DNA of 64,000 nucleotides from positions 38,732 through 102,731 of the forward strand of contig CACWLD010000001.1 of NCBI GenBank assembly GCA_902761655.1. The letters run 5' to 3'. This stretch comes from an uncultured Bacteroidia bacterium. GTDB taxonomy: Bacteria; Bacteroidota; Bacteroidia; Bacteroidales; UBA932. Below the pieces are notes generated by a model. It was not told the DNA's origin, searched no databases, and saw nothing but the letters and a program-made list of their open reading frames with translations. Of the stretch, positions 24,676 to 34,589 are shown in pieces. How positions within the stretch are numbered: the first letter of the stretch is position 1; each line of letters starts with the position of its first letter. A program made the translations under genes and the position numbers.

Positions 24676-26022
24676 TTACTTTCTATTGAGATAACTGTCA
24701 ACTTCAATGGCCGTCTGCCGTCCGCTTGCGATGGCCCTTACCACCAGGCTGGCGCCTGATTTGGCATCGCCGCATAGGAAGACATTGGGGCCGAAGGCAG
24801 GATGCTCCGGTTTCAGGAATCCCATTGCCAGAAGCACCATATCGCACTCTATGACTTCTTTTTCTCCCGTCTTCTCCATCCTGGGGCGTCCCCCGTCAGG
24901 GGAAGGCACCCATTCCACGCGTTCCACTTCCACTCCGCAGACGTTGCCTTTGCCATCGTCCAGGAACTTGTTGGAAGCCAGGCTCCAGCGCCTGGTGCAG
25001 CCTTCCTCGTGACTGGTGGAGGTGCGCAGCACCTGAGGCCAGTACGGCCACGGCGTGGCCGGGTTGTACCCCTCCGGTGGCTGCGGCATTATCTCTATCT
25101 GGGTTACATCAAGTGATTCCTGCCTGTGGCAGGTGCCAATGCAGTCGCTTCCGGTGTCTCCGCCACCAATGACAAGCACTTTCCTGCCTTTGGCACTGAC
25201 AGTCTCTTCTGGGGAGAAGGCCTCTCCCTCAAGGATCCTGTTCTGCTGGGAAAGCATCTCCAGGGCAAAGTGGATGCCCTTGAGATCCCGTCCCGGAATG
25301 TCCAGGTTCCTGGCCTGGGGAGTGCCTGTGGCAATTACGTAAGCATCATAACCTTCAGGGAGTTTTTCAAGGTCTATCTCGGTTCCGCATATAAAGTTAA
25401 TACCTTCTTGCGTCATATGGTCAACCCTGCGGTTAATTATGTACTTGTCCAGCTTGAAATTTGGGATTCCGTAGCGGACAAGGCCGCCCGGTTTGCCCAT
25501 TCTGTCAAATACGGTGACCTCGTAACCCAGGCAGTTCAGGCGCGTGGCCGCGGACAAGCCCGCCGGCCCGGCGCCAATCACCGCCACCTTCTTCCCGTTC
25601 CTTGCATACTGCCGGGGTTTGATATAGCCTTCAGCAAACGCCTTTTCTATTACCGAGCACTCGTCTTCCCGTATGGTTACGGGAGCGTCTATGCAGTGGT
25701 TCAGCACACAACTCTTTTCACAGAGGGCAGGGCATACCCTGCCGGTGAACTCCGGGAAATCGTTGGTGGCCGTAAGCAGCTTGAACGCCAGTTCCCACTC
25801 TCCGTGATAGATTGCGTCCTGCCATTCGGGGGCCTTGTTGCCCAAAGGGCAGGCCCAGTGGCAGAATGGCACTCCGCAATCCATACAGCGGGATGCCTGC
25901 AGGCGGCGTTCGCCCTCGTTGAGGAACTGTTCCACTTCGCTGAAGTCGCAGATCCTCTCATATATAGGTCTGTGTCCCGCTTCCTGGCGGGGTACAGTCA
26001 AAAATGCCTTAGGATTTCCCAT
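24676..26022 (-). CDS. gltD: Glutamate synthase small subunit
   Basis: 448 residues from the ATG at 26022 (MGNPKAFLTVPRQEAG); a TTG six bases upstream lies across the gltB stop. The N-terminal iron-sulphur region has CMDCGVPFCHWACPLGN and CPALCEKSCVLN, followed by the FAD site VAVIGAGPAGLSAA (about 147) and a pyridine-nucleotide site VLVIGGGDTGSDC. It feeds electrons from NAD(P)H to GltB. It starts 2 bases after the gltB stop; the pair forms GOGAT. Confidence 0.96.
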   Translation of the reverse strand: MGNPKAFLTVPRQEAGHRPIYERICDFSEVEQFLNEGERRLQASRCMDCGVPFCHWACPLGNKAPEWQDAIYHGEWELAFKLLTATNDFPEFTGRVCPALCEKSCVLNHCIDAPVTIREDECSVIEKAFAEGYIKPRQYARNGKKVAVIGAGPAGLSAATRLNCLGYEVTVFDRMGKPGGLVRYGIPNFKLDKYIINRRVDHMTQEGINFICGTEIDLEKLPEGYDAYVIATGTPQARNLDIPGRDLKGIHFALEMLSQQNRILEGEAFSPEETVSAKGRKVLVIGGGDTGSDCIGTCHRQESLDVTQIEIMPQPPEGYNPATPWPYWPQVLRTSTSHEEGCTRRWSLASNKFLDDGKGNVCGVEVERVEWVPSPDGGRPRMEKTGEKEVIECDMVLLAMGFLKPEHPAFGPNVFLCGDAKSGASLVVRAIASGRQTAIEVDSYLNRK

Positions 26023-26024
26023 TG

Positions 26025-29000
26025 TCAATAATCTCTCTGAACGTTGTCAATCTTTTCCTGAATCTTGCGCATAGCCTCTTCCTGAAGAACCTTCTTGTAC
26101 TCGATAGGAGTAACCTGGATGAATTCTTCCTGATAACGGCTCCAGTCCGCGAGCATCTCAGCCGCCAGTTTGGATCCTGTACGCTGGTAGTGCTCCTCGA
26201 TAAGGGCCTTGAGCTCATCCCTGCGGGCCTTCTCCTCTATCAGACTCAGTTCTATCATATCCATATTGCAGTAGTAGTCAAAATCGTGGTCCTTGTCCCA
26301 GACATACGCCAGGCCTCCGGACATACCGGCTGCAAAGTTCCTTCCTGTCTTTCCCAGGACAACCACGCGTCCTCCGGTCATATACTCGCAGCAGTGGTCT
26401 GAAGTGCCTTCCACGACTGCAATAGCCCCGGAATTGCGCACGGCAAACCTCTCTCCGGCCTTTCCGCAGATGAACACCTTGCCGCTGGTGGCTCCGTAAA
26501 GGATGGTGTTGCCTGCGATGGCATTCTCAGAAGCCTTGAAAACCGAACGCGCGGGCGGATATACGGAGATTATGCCTCCAGAAAGGCCTTTGCCCATATA
26601 GTCATTGGCCTCACCCTCCAGCCTGAACTCCACGCCCTTTGCCAGGAATGAGCCGAAGCTCTGGCCTGCGGAGCCCTTGAACGTTATGTTCAAGGTGCCG
26701 TCCGGCAGGCCCTGAGCGCCATACTCTTCCGTAATGTGTCCGGACAGCATAGCTCCCACCGTGCGGTTTGTGTTCACTATGTCGTAAGTGAGTGAAATTG
26801 GCTGCCTGCTGTCCACCGCATACTTTGTGGCGGCAATGAGCTCGCGGTCAAGGACGTTGAAGATATTGTGCTTCTGGTCCCTCTGCTTGCGGATGGCTGC
26901 ACTCCCTTCAACCCTGTGCAGCAGTTTGCCAAAGTCAAGGCCGGAAGTCTTCTCGTCAAGCTTGCTTCCGTCTATCTCAATGAGGTCGCTCCTTCCAATT
27001 ATGTCTTCGAACTTGCGGAATCCCATCTGCGCCAGGTACTCGCGTACTTCGCGCGCCAGGAAAGTGTAGTAGTTCACAAGGTAATCGGCCTTGCCCCTGA
27101 AACGCTTCCTTAACTCAGGATCCTGGGTGGCAACGCCCATAGGACAGTTGTTGGAGTGGCACTTGCGCATAAGCACGCATCCCAGCACAATCAGCTGCGC
27201 AGTGCCGAAGCCAAATTCTCCAGCGCCAAGCAGCGCCATTGAAACAATGTCCTTTCCGGTCTTCAGCTGGCCGTCCGTCTGGAGCTCCACTGATCCGCGC
27301 AGATTGTTCATTATAAGCGTCTGCTGCGTCTCCGCAAGTCCAATCTCCGGCGATATTCCCGCATATCTGATTGAGGATATTGGCGATGCGCCCGTTCCTC
27401 CTTCAGCGCCTGAAATAATAATCAGGTCCGCCTTAGCCTTGGCTACGCCGGCGGCAATTGTGCCCACGCCGCTCTCCGCTACCAGTTTCACGCTGATCTT
27501 GGCCTTGGGATTGACATTCTTGAGGTCGAATATCAGCTGCGCCAGGTCTTCTATGGAGTAGATGTCGTGGTGCGGCGGCGGTGATATGAGGGAAATCCCC
27601 GGGATTGAATGCCTTGTCCTGGCAATAATGCCGTTCACCTTGTATCCGGGCAGCTGTCCGCCTTCGCCGGGCTTTGCGCCTTGGGCCACCTTGATCTGGA
27701 TCTCCTCTGCGTTGACCAGATACTCCGTGGTAACTCCAAAGCGGCCGGATGCCACCTGTTTAACCTTGCTGTTCAACGAAACGCCGTCCTTGGTTCCCTT
27801 GAAACGGGCCTCGTCCTCGCCGCCCTCGCCGGTGTTGCTCCTGCTTCCCAGCTTGTTGAGTGCCAGCGCAATGGTCTCGTGAGCCTCTTCGCTCAAGGCT
27901 CCGAACGACATTGCGCCGCCCACGAACCTTTTCACGATGCTCTCCTCCGGCTCCACCTCTTCAAGCGGAATGGGATTTTGCTTGAAAGTGAAGAAGTCCC
28001 TCAGGAACAGAGGTTCCTTGCGGGAATCTACCAAGGAGGAGAACTCCTTGAATTTGGAGTAGCTGCCTTCGCGCGTCGCAATCTGCAGCGTGGCGATGGC
28101 TTCCGGAGTCCAGGCGTGGCGTATTCCGTCCTTGCGGAAAGCATATTGCCCAACCATCGGAAGGATGTCGCTTCCTTCCTCATTGAAGGCCTGCGAGTGC
28201 AGGCGGATGGCGTCCTTTGCAATTGTTCCCAGGCCGATTCCTTCAATAGTTGAGGAAGCGGTGCCGAAGTACTTGGAAAGGAGCTCGCTGCTGAGGCCTA
28301 TCGCCTCGAAAATCTTGGCCCCGCGGTAAGAGCGTATTGTGCTGATTCCCATCTTGCTGAGGATTTTCAGCAGGCCCTTGTCCATTGCCTTGATGTAGTT
28401 GTGCCTTGCAGTGACTTCGTCCATCTGGAGAGCGCCTTTTTCAACCTGGTCCTTGATGACGGCGAAAGCCATATAAGGATTCACTCCGCTTGCACCGTAT
28501 CCCAGCAGAAGGGCGGCGTGCATTACCTCGCGGATCTCACCGCTTTCCACTATCAGCGCGGTCTGGACCCTTTTCTTTATTGAAACCAGATAATGGTGGA
28601 TGGCGCTCACGGCCAGAAGGGAAGGGATGGCCGCGTGGTCCGCGTCAAGCCCGCGGTCCGTGAGGATTATATAGTTGATGCCTTTGTCAACTGAGCGCTC
28701 TGCCTGTTGACAGAGAGACTCCAGGGCATCGCTGAGCCCCTTTTCTCCCTTTGAAGGGTCAAAGAGCATAGGGAGTTTCTCCGTGTTGAAACCCTTGTAG
28801 CGGATGTTGCACAAAGTATCAAGTTCAGTGTTGGTGATGATAGGCTGGGGGAGGCGTACCATCTTGCAATGGGAACTGTCCGGAGTAAGGATGTTCATTC
28901 CCACGGCTCCAATGTATTCCGTCAGGGACATTACAAGTTCCTCCCTGATAGGGTCTATAGGAGGGTTGGTCACCTGTGCGAACTGCTGCCTGAAGTAGTT

Positions 29001-30497
29001 GAACAGCAGCTGGGGCCTGTCGGACAGAACGGCAAGCTGGGTGTCATTACCCATTGAGGATATTGGTTCCTGGGCGTTGGAGCACATAGGAAGGATAACT
29101 TTCTGGATGTCCTCCCGGGTGAAGTCAAAGCCGCGCAGCTTGCGCGCATAGTCTTCCACTTCGTAGTCAGCCTTGCGCCCGCTGCGGAGCTTTGCCAGCT
29201 CCGTCCGGCCCTCGGCAAGCCATTTCCCGTAGTCCTGCCCCTCTGAGAGGCTCTTCTTGATGTCCTCGTCTGCTATGATCTCTCCGGTTTCGGTGTCCAC
29301 CAGCATTATCTTGCCAGGCTGAAGGCTGCCTTTGGTGCGCACTATCTGCGGGTCAATCTTGAGGCATCCCGTCTCGGAGGCGATGAGCATAAGGCCGTCT
29401 TCCGTGACAAGGTACCTGGAAGGACGCAGGCCGTTGCGGTCCAGCATACCTCCGGCATACCTTCCGTCAGTGAAAAGCATTGCAGCAGGGCCGTCCCACG
29501 GCTCCATCAGGATGGAGTGGTACTCGTAGAAGTCCTTGAGGCTCTGGCTGATAGGGTTCTTTTCGTTGAAGGATTCCGGGACCATCATTGCCATAGCGTG
29601 AGGCAGGCTCATACCGGACCTCACGAAGAACTCCAGCGCGTTGTCAAAGGAAGCGCTGTCGCTCATATCCGGCTGGATGACGGGGGAGAAGTCCTTGACA
29701 TCTCCCAGCGCCGGGGAACTGAGCACGCTCTCGCGCGCTTCCATCCAGGAGCGGTTGGAGCGGATGGTGTTTATCTCTCCGTTGTGAGCCAGCATCCTGA
29801 AGGGCTGGGCGAGGGACCAGGTTGGGAAAGTGTTGGTGCTGAAACGTGAGTGCACCATTGCCAGGGCGCTGGTGAAGAACGGGCTTCCCAGGTCAGGGTA
29901 GTACTCCCTGAGCTGGTTGGAAGTGACCATTCCCTTATACACGATGACGCGGTTTGACAGGGATACAATATAGAAATCCCTGTCACTGATCCTTCTCTCG
30001 ATATGCTTGCGCAGCAGGTACAGCTGGGTCTCGAACTTGCTGACCTCCTGTGCACCCGTTATGAATATCTGGACTATCTTGGGCTCCGTCTTCTTAGAGG
30101 CTGCTCCCAGTACATTTGAGTCTACAGGTACTTCCCTGATATGGAATAGGTTAAGCCCCGCCTTTTCAGTCTCCTGACGGATTATGTCCATATAGCCGGC
30201 GGCCAGTTCCGTATCTTTGGGCAGGAATACAAGGCCGGTGCCGTATTTCAGCCTCTCCGGAACAGGGATGCCCTGGAGCAGGATGAACTCGTGCGGAATC
30301 TGAAGAAGGATTCCGGCGCCGTCTCCGCTCTTGTTGTCGGCGGCCTCGGCCCCGCGGTGCTTCATATTTTCAAGCACCGTCAGGGCGTTGTCCACTAGTG
30401 AATGGGATTTGTCACCCTTGAGGTTTATGAGCATTCCAATGCCGCAGGCATCGTGCTCATATTCCCTGGAGTACAATCCTTGGTTATCTTGTCGCAT
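26025..30497 (-). CDS. gltB: Glutamate synthase large subunit
   Basis: 1490 residues. A 17-residue propeptide precedes the class II glutaminase nucleophile in HDACGIGMLINL (Cys18). The FMN barrel region holds GGEDEARF and the [3Fe-4S] motif CVLMRKCHSNNCPMG (about 1105-1120), and the C-terminal beta-helix (GXXG repeats such as GGIISVYPP, GGRVVVLGKTGRNFAAGMSGG) is intact. It makes two glutamates from glutamine and 2-oxoglutarate. It lies 11 bases after glnN, so the GS-GOGAT pathway is co-transcribed. Confidence 0.97.
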   Translation of the reverse strand: MRQDNQGLYSREYEHDACGIGMLINLKGDKSHSLVDNALTVLENMKHRGAEAADNKSGDGAGILLQIPHEFILLQGIPVPERLKYGTGLVFLPKDTELAAGYMDIIRQETEKAGLNLFHIREVPVDSNVLGAASKKTEPKIVQIFITGAQEVSKFETQLYLLRKHIERRISDRDFYIVSLSNRVIVYKGMVTSNQLREYYPDLGSPFFTSALAMVHSRFSTNTFPTWSLAQPFRMLAHNGEINTIRSNRSWMEARESVLSSPALGDVKDFSPVIQPDMSDSASFDNALEFFVRSGMSLPHAMAMMVPESFNEKNPISQSLKDFYEYHSILMEPWDGPAAMLFTDGRYAGGMLDRNGLRPSRYLVTEDGLMLIASETGCLKIDPQIVRTKGSLQPGKIMLVDTETGEIIADEDIKKSLSEGQDYGKWLAEGRTELAKLRSGRKADYEVEDYARKLRGFDFTREDIQKVILPMCSNAQEPISSMGNDTQLAVLSDRPQLLFNYFRQQFAQVTNPPIDPIREELVMSLTEYIGAVGMNILTPDSSHCKMVRLPQPIITNTELDTLCNIRYKGFNTEKLPMLFDPSKGEKGLSDALESLCQQAERSVDKGINYIILTDRGLDADHAAIPSLLAVSAIHHYLVSIKKRVQTALIVESGEIREVMHAALLLGYGASGVNPYMAFAVIKDQVEKGALQMDEVTARHNYIKAMDKGLLKILSKMGISTIRSYRGAKIFEAIGLSSELLSKYFGTASSTIEGIGLGTIAKDAIRLHSQAFNEEGSDILPMVGQYAFRKDGIRHAWTPEAIATLQIATREGSYSKFKEFSSLVDSRKEPLFLRDFFTFKQNPIPLEEVEPEESIVKRFVGGAMSFGALSEEAHETIALALNKLGSRSNTGEGGEDEARFKGTKDGVSLNSKVKQVASGRFGVTTEYLVNAEEIQIKVAQGAKPGEGGQLPGYKVNGIIARTRHSIPGISLISPPPHHDIYSIEDLAQLIFDLKNVNPKAKISVKLVAESGVGTIAAGVAKAKADLIIISGAEGGTGASPISSIRYAGISPEIGLAETQQTLIMNNLRGSVELQTDGQLKTGKDIVSMALLGAGEFGFGTAQLIVLGCVLMRKCHSNNCPMGVATQDPELRKRFRGKADYLVNYYTFLAREVREYLAQMGFRKFEDIIGRSDLIEIDGSKLDEKTSGLDFGKLLHRVEGSAAIRKQRDQKHNIFNVLDRELIAATKYAVDSRQPISLTYDIVNTNRTVGAMLSGHITEEYGAQGLPDGTLNITFKGSAGQSFGSFLAKGVEFRLEGEANDYMGKGLSGGIISVYPPARSVFKASENAIAGNTILYGATSGKVFICGKAGERFAVRNSGAIAVVEGTSDHCCEYMTGGRVVVLGKTGRNFAAGMSGGLAYVWDKDHDFDYYCNMDMIELSLIEEKARRDELKALIEEHYQRTGSKLAAEMLADWSRYQEEFIQVTPIEYKKVLQEEAMRKIQEKIDNVQRDY

Positions 30498-30508
30498 AAG
30501 CGGGCCGT

Positions 30509-32695
30509 TTAGTTGATGAACAGGATTTCACGATACTTTGGAAGCGGCCAGGTGCTGTTGTCGCAGATCTCTTCCAACTGGTCTATGAACTTGCGGATCC
30601 CGAACAGGGAATCGGCAATATCGTGGTATGCCAGGGCTTTCTCGTATTCGCACTGGATCTCGTTGGCTTTGGCCCTTGCCTGTACCATTGCATCTACGCT
30701 TGTGTGGATTTCCTTGATAAGGAATGAGATATCCTTTATAAGCCCTATCTGGGTCGCTGCAAGCGTCTGGTAATCGTTGGGGAAGGACTCCTTGCAAAGG
30801 TCAATGTTCTGCAGAAGCCTTGTCTGGTAGTCGATAGCGGCGGGAATGACGTGGTTGATTGCCATCCTGCCCATTACCCTGGCCTCAATCTGGACCTTCT
30901 TGCTGTAGGTCTCCCATTTAACCTCGTTGCGGGCCTCCAGTTCTTTCTCTGAATAGATTCCCAGGCTTGTGAAAAGCTTTATTGCATCCGGGGAGGTATA
31001 AGCCTTGAACATCTTTGGAACGTTTGTCTCGGTGTCCAGGCCTCGCTTTGCAGCCTCGGCCTTCCACTCGTCTGTGTAGCCGTTTCCGTCAAAGCATACT
31101 ACACCTATGATGGACTTGATAATTGGCTTGAGGCAGTCCATAAAGGCAATGCTCATCTCCTTTCCGGCGGCCATTTCCTTGTCTACGGCGACCTTGAATG
31201 CTTTCAGCTGTTCCGCCACAGCGGCGTTGAGCGCAGTCATTGCGCCTGCGCAGTTCGCGCTTGATCCAACGGCCCTGAATTCAAAGCGGTTTCCGGTGAA
31301 TGCGAATGGGGAAGTCCTGTTCCTGTCAGTGTTGTCCACGAATATCTCCGGGATTTCAACTATTCCCACGGACTGGCCTTTCTTTCCGGCAATCTCAATT
31401 GGAGTGTCGGAGGGAACGGTGAGAAGCTTGTGAAGCACATCGGTCATAGTCTTGCCAAGGAAGGCGGATACTATTGCAGGCGGAGCCTCGTTAGCACCAA
31501 GCCTGTGGGCGTTGGTGGCTGAGGCGATGCTGGCCTTCATAAGGGCGTTGTGCTTCTGCACTGCGGCCAGTACGTTTACAAAGAATGTGACGAACTGCAG
31601 GTTGCCCTTGGCATCCTTTCCAGGTGCAAGGAGCAGTGTTCCGGTATCAGTTCCCAGTGACCAGTTGTTGTGCTTTCCGGAACCGTTGATACCCTCGAAA
31701 GGCTTCTCGTGGAAGAGTACAACAAAGCCGTGCTTGCGGGCAATGCTGTTCATCACGTTCATTATTATCTGGTTCTGGTCGTTGGAGAGGTTGGTTTCAC
31801 CATAGATTGGCGCCAGCTCGAACTGGTTGGGGGCAACCTCGTTGTGGCGGGTCTTCAGGGGGATTCCCAGTTTGTATCCGGCAATCTCAATGTCGCGCAT
31901 AAAAGCCGCAACCCTAGAAGGTATGGCTCCAAAATAGTGGTCTTCCAGCTGCTGGTTCTTTGATGAAGCGTGGCCCATCAGGGTGCGTCCGGTGAGCATC
32001 AGGTCCGGCCTTGCGGCGTACAGGTCTTCGTCCACAAGGAAATATTCCTGCTCCCATCCAAGATAAGAGTAGACCTTCTTGACGTTGGGGTCGAACATCT
32101 GGCAGATGGGAACCGCAGCGTCACTCACTGCCTTCAGCGCCTTCTTCAAAGGAGCCTTGTAGTCCAAAGCCTCTCCTGTGTAAGAGATGAAGACGGTGGG
32201 GATACAGAGCGTGTCGTCCTGGATGAAGACAGGGGAGGTAGGGTCCCAGGCGGTGTAGCCACGGGCCTCGAAGGTGGCCCTGATGCCACCGCTTGGGAAT
32301 GACGATGCGTCAGGCTCCTGCTGAACAAGGGAGGTGCCGTCAAAGGTCTCTATCATTCCGCCTTTCCCGTCGTAGTCAAGGAAGGAGTCGTGTTTCTCCG
32401 CAGTACCTTCCGTCAAAGGCTGGAACCAGTGGGTGATGTGGGTCACTCCGTGCTCCATAGCCCAGGTCTTGATGCCCGCAGCCACTTTGTCTGCAGTGGA
32501 GCGGTCCAGTGTCTCTCCTTTGTCAATGCAATTGACAAGGTCCGTGAAAGTCTTGGCGTCCAGATACTTGCGCATCTTTTCGCGGTTGAACACCAGTTCT
32601 CCGAAATAGTCGGAGGTCTTCATAGCCGGAATCTCTACTGTAGCGGCCCTCTTCTTGAAGGCGTCTTGAACTACGTCAAATCTTGGATTGTTCAT
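30509..32695 (-). CDS. glnN: Glutamine synthetase type III
   Basis: 728 residues, the size of the large GSIII enzymes typical of Bacteroidota, not the 450-residue GlnA. Marker stretches are YLGWEQEYFLVDEDLYAARPD (about 213-233), KTRHNEVAPNQFELAPIYGETN, FHEKPFEGINGSGKHNNWSL and NRTSPFAFTGNRFEFRAVGSS. It makes glutamine from glutamate, ammonium and ATP. It lies 28 bases after asnB and 11 before gltB. No adenylylation site is expected in this family, so control by transcription, such as the upstream attenuator, is plausible. Confidence 0.97.
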   Translation of the reverse strand: MNNPRFDVVQDAFKKRAATVEIPAMKTSDYFGELVFNREKMRKYLDAKTFTDLVNCIDKGETLDRSTADKVAAGIKTWAMEHGVTHITHWFQPLTEGTAEKHDSFLDYDGKGGMIETFDGTSLVQQEPDASSFPSGGIRATFEARGYTAWDPTSPVFIQDDTLCIPTVFISYTGEALDYKAPLKKALKAVSDAAVPICQMFDPNVKKVYSYLGWEQEYFLVDEDLYAARPDLMLTGRTLMGHASSKNQQLEDHYFGAIPSRVAAFMRDIEIAGYKLGIPLKTRHNEVAPNQFELAPIYGETNLSNDQNQIIMNVMNSIARKHGFVVLFHEKPFEGINGSGKHNNWSLGTDTGTLLLAPGKDAKGNLQFVTFFVNVLAAVQKHNALMKASIASATNAHRLGANEAPPAIVSAFLGKTMTDVLHKLLTVPSDTPIEIAGKKGQSVGIVEIPEIFVDNTDRNRTSPFAFTGNRFEFRAVGSSANCAGAMTALNAAVAEQLKAFKVAVDKEMAAGKEMSIAFMDCLKPIIKSIIGVVCFDGNGYTDEWKAEAAKRGLDTETNVPKMFKAYTSPDAIKLFTSLGIYSEKELEARNEVKWETYSKKVQIEARVMGRMAINHVIPAAIDYQTRLLQNIDLCKESFPNDYQTLAATQIGLIKDISFLIKEIHTSVDAMVQARAKANEIQCEYEKALAYHDIADSLFGIRKFIDQLEEICDNSTWPLPKYREILFIN

Positions 32696-32723
32696 AATAC
32701 TCTTCTTTATGACTAACTAACTT

Positions 32724-34388
32724 TTATAATGCTTGGTTGTGAATGTCTTTTACGGCGCGGCCGCTGGGGTCGTTGACGCCGTTGAAGGAAGGATCCCAGC
32801 GGAGCGCCTCCGCGGTGGAGCAGGCCACGCTGGGTACGCTGGGCACGCTCAGGGCGGCGCTGTTGCTGGGGAATAGTTCGCTGAAGATGGAGCGGTAATA
32901 GTATTCTTCCTTGTTCATCGGGGTGTGGATGGGGAAGCGCTCAGCCGCGTGGGCCATCTGCTTGTCGCTTACAAGTTCTGAAGTCATCTGCTTGAGGCTG
33001 TCAATCCAGCCGTAGCCAACTCCGTCGCTGAACTGCTCCTTCTGCCTCCATACTATGCTGTATGGGAGAAGGTCTGTGAAGGCCTCGCGGACAACCCTTT
33101 TCTCGATCTCTTTGCCCGGGCACATCTTCACCTCAGGCTTAAGGGACATTGCCACGTCCAGGAACTCCTTGTCCAGGAAAGGCACGCGTCCCTCCACGCC
33201 CCAGGCGGCCAGGGACTTGTTGGCGCGCAGGCAGTCGTACATATGCAGCTTGCTGAGCTTGCGGACCGTCTCTTCGTGGAATGCCCTTCCGTCAGGGGCC
33301 TTGTGGAAATAGAGGTATCCGCCGAAGACCTCGTCCGCTCCCTCGCCGCTCAGGACCATCTTTATGCCCATACTCTTTATGTACCTTGCCAGAAGGTACA
33401 TAGGGGTGCTTGCGCGAACTGTTGTAACATCGTAGGTTTCAATGTGGTAGATGACGTCGCGGAGGGCGTCCAGACCTTCCTGCACGGTGTAGTTCACTTC
33501 GTGATGGACCGTGCCTATGAAGTCCGCCACCACACGCGCCTTCTCCAGGTCCGGAGATCCTTTAAGGCCTATTGCAAAGGAATGCAGGCGCGGCCACCAG
33601 GCTTCGCTCCTGTCCTGGGTCTCGACCCTGTTCCTGGAATACAGTGCGGCTATCGCCGATATGACGGAACTGTCCAGGCCGCCTGAAAGCAGTACGCCGT
33701 AAGGCACGTCGCTCATAAGCTGACGTTTCACGGCAGCTTCGAGCGCGGGCCTGAGGCTCCTGGGGCTAACCGTGCTTTTCTTCACGGCGTCGTAATCGAA
33801 CCAGTCGCGCTTCCACCAGCGGCGGATCTCGCCGTCCCTGCTGTCCAGCAGATGTCCCGGAGGGAACGGCTCGTACCGCTCGCACATTCCCTCCAGAGCC
33901 TTCAGCTCGCTGGCAACGTAGGTGGTGCCGTCGTCATCGTATCCTATATAAAGGGGGATTACTCCGATGGGGTCGCGGGCAATCAGGAATCTGTCCTGGG
34001 CCTGGTCATAAAGGGCAAAGGCAAAGATGCCGCTCAGGTCCTCCAGGAAATCGATTCCCTTCTGTTTGTAAAGGGCCAGGATCACTTCGCAGTCAGAACC
34101 GGTCTGGAAATCGTATTTCCCGGCTAGGTGGTCACGGATACCCTGGTGATTGTAAATCTCTCCGTTCACGGCCAGGACACAGGTCCTGTCAGGAGAGAAT
34201 AGAGGCTGCCCTCCGGAAAAAGGATCCACAATGGCCAGCCTCTCGTGGGCCAGCGTGCAATGCTCGCTGCAATAGACTCCGCTCCAGTCCGGTCCGCGGT
34301 GCCTGATACGGGCAGACATCTGCAATGCCTTTTCGCGAGTCTCCCGCTGGGAGCACTTGCTGTCAAAAATGCCAATAAAACCACACAT
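32724..34388 (-). CDS. asnB: Asparagine synthetase B (glutamine-hydrolysing)
   Basis: 554 residues. The class II glutaminase nucleophile is Cys2 (MCGFIGIFD), with RIRHRGPDWSG and AVNGEIYNHQ following; the synthetase domain has the pyrophosphate loop GVLLSGGLDSSV (about 228-240) and LSGEGADEVFGGYLYFH. It makes asparagine from aspartate, ATP and glutamine. It is the first structural gene of a nine-gene minus-strand run. The ATG lies 6 bases beyond the U tract of a terminator hairpin that is itself preceded by an Asn/Gln-rich leader ORF. Confidence 0.97.
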   Translation of the reverse strand: MCGFIGIFDSKCSQRETREKALQMSARIRHRGPDWSGVYCSEHCTLAHERLAIVDPFSGGQPLFSPDRTCVLAVNGEIYNHQGIRDHLAGKYDFQTGSDCEVILALYKQKGIDFLEDLSGIFAFALYDQAQDRFLIARDPIGVIPLYIGYDDDGTTYVASELKALEGMCERYEPFPPGHLLDSRDGEIRRWWKRDWFDYDAVKKSTVSPRSLRPALEAAVKRQLMSDVPYGVLLSGGLDSSVISAIAALYSRNRVETQDRSEAWWPRLHSFAIGLKGSPDLEKARVVADFIGTVHHEVNYTVQEGLDALRDVIYHIETYDVTTVRASTPMYLLARYIKSMGIKMVLSGEGADEVFGGYLYFHKAPDGRAFHEETVRKLSKLHMYDCLRANKSLAAWGVEGRVPFLDKEFLDVAMSLKPEVKMCPGKEIEKRVVREAFTDLLPYSIVWRQKEQFSDGVGYGWIDSLKQMTSELVSDKQMAHAAERFPIHTPMNKEEYYYRSIFSELFPSNSAALSVPSVPSVACSTAEALRWDPSFNGVNDPSGRAVKDIHNQAL

Positions 34389-34394
34389 AGCCTT

Positions 34395-34433
34395 AAAAAG
34401 TTAAAAGGGCTGATTCCCTGTTGGAACCAGCCC
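34395..34433 (-). terminator. Attenuator hairpin between leader peptide and asnB
   Basis: On the minus strand GGGCTG pairs with CAGCCC, continued after one mismatch by a 4-bp GGAA helix on the inner side, with a 5-base loop, then TTTTAACTTTTT. This is a good intrinsic terminator placed between the Asn/Gln leader stop (34474) and the asnB ATG (34388). Its 5' arm contains GGCTGGT, which is complementary (one G-U) to ACCAGTC just before the leader stop codon, giving a candidate antiterminator. Confidence 0.85.
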
Positions 34434-34473
34434 TTATATCTTTGTTTCTAACTAACTTTCATTTCCTGTGCCC

Positions 34474-34569
34474 CTACGACTGGTGGATAGAACACAACAA
34501 CTCAAGAACCTGATTCTGATTCTGGTTCTTGCCATTGTTGCGCTGATTGTTCCAATAAAATCCAGTCAT
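34474..34569 (-). CDS. Asn/Gln-rich leader peptide of the asnB operon (31 codons)
   Basis: Short ORF beginning MTGFYW, then NNQRNNGKNQNQNQ, then VLELLCSIHQS and TAG. Fourteen consecutive residues hold seven Asn and four Gln. It lies 85 bases upstream of asnB, follows a promoter-like sequence and precedes a terminator hairpin. The codon run also sits inside a perfect 8-bp hairpin (CAAGAACC / GGTTCTTG, 34503-34530). Known leader peptides for trp, his, ilv and others have the same design: ribosome stalling at codons for the scarce amino acid prevents termination. The inference is that low charged tRNA-Asn or tRNA-Gln turns the operon on. A second leader with the same features upstream of glnK supports it. 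Confidence 0.8.
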   Translation of the reverse strand: MTGFYWNNQRNNGKNQNQNQVLELLCSIHQS

Positions 34570-34589
34570 TGCTGTCTCGTTTTCCGCTA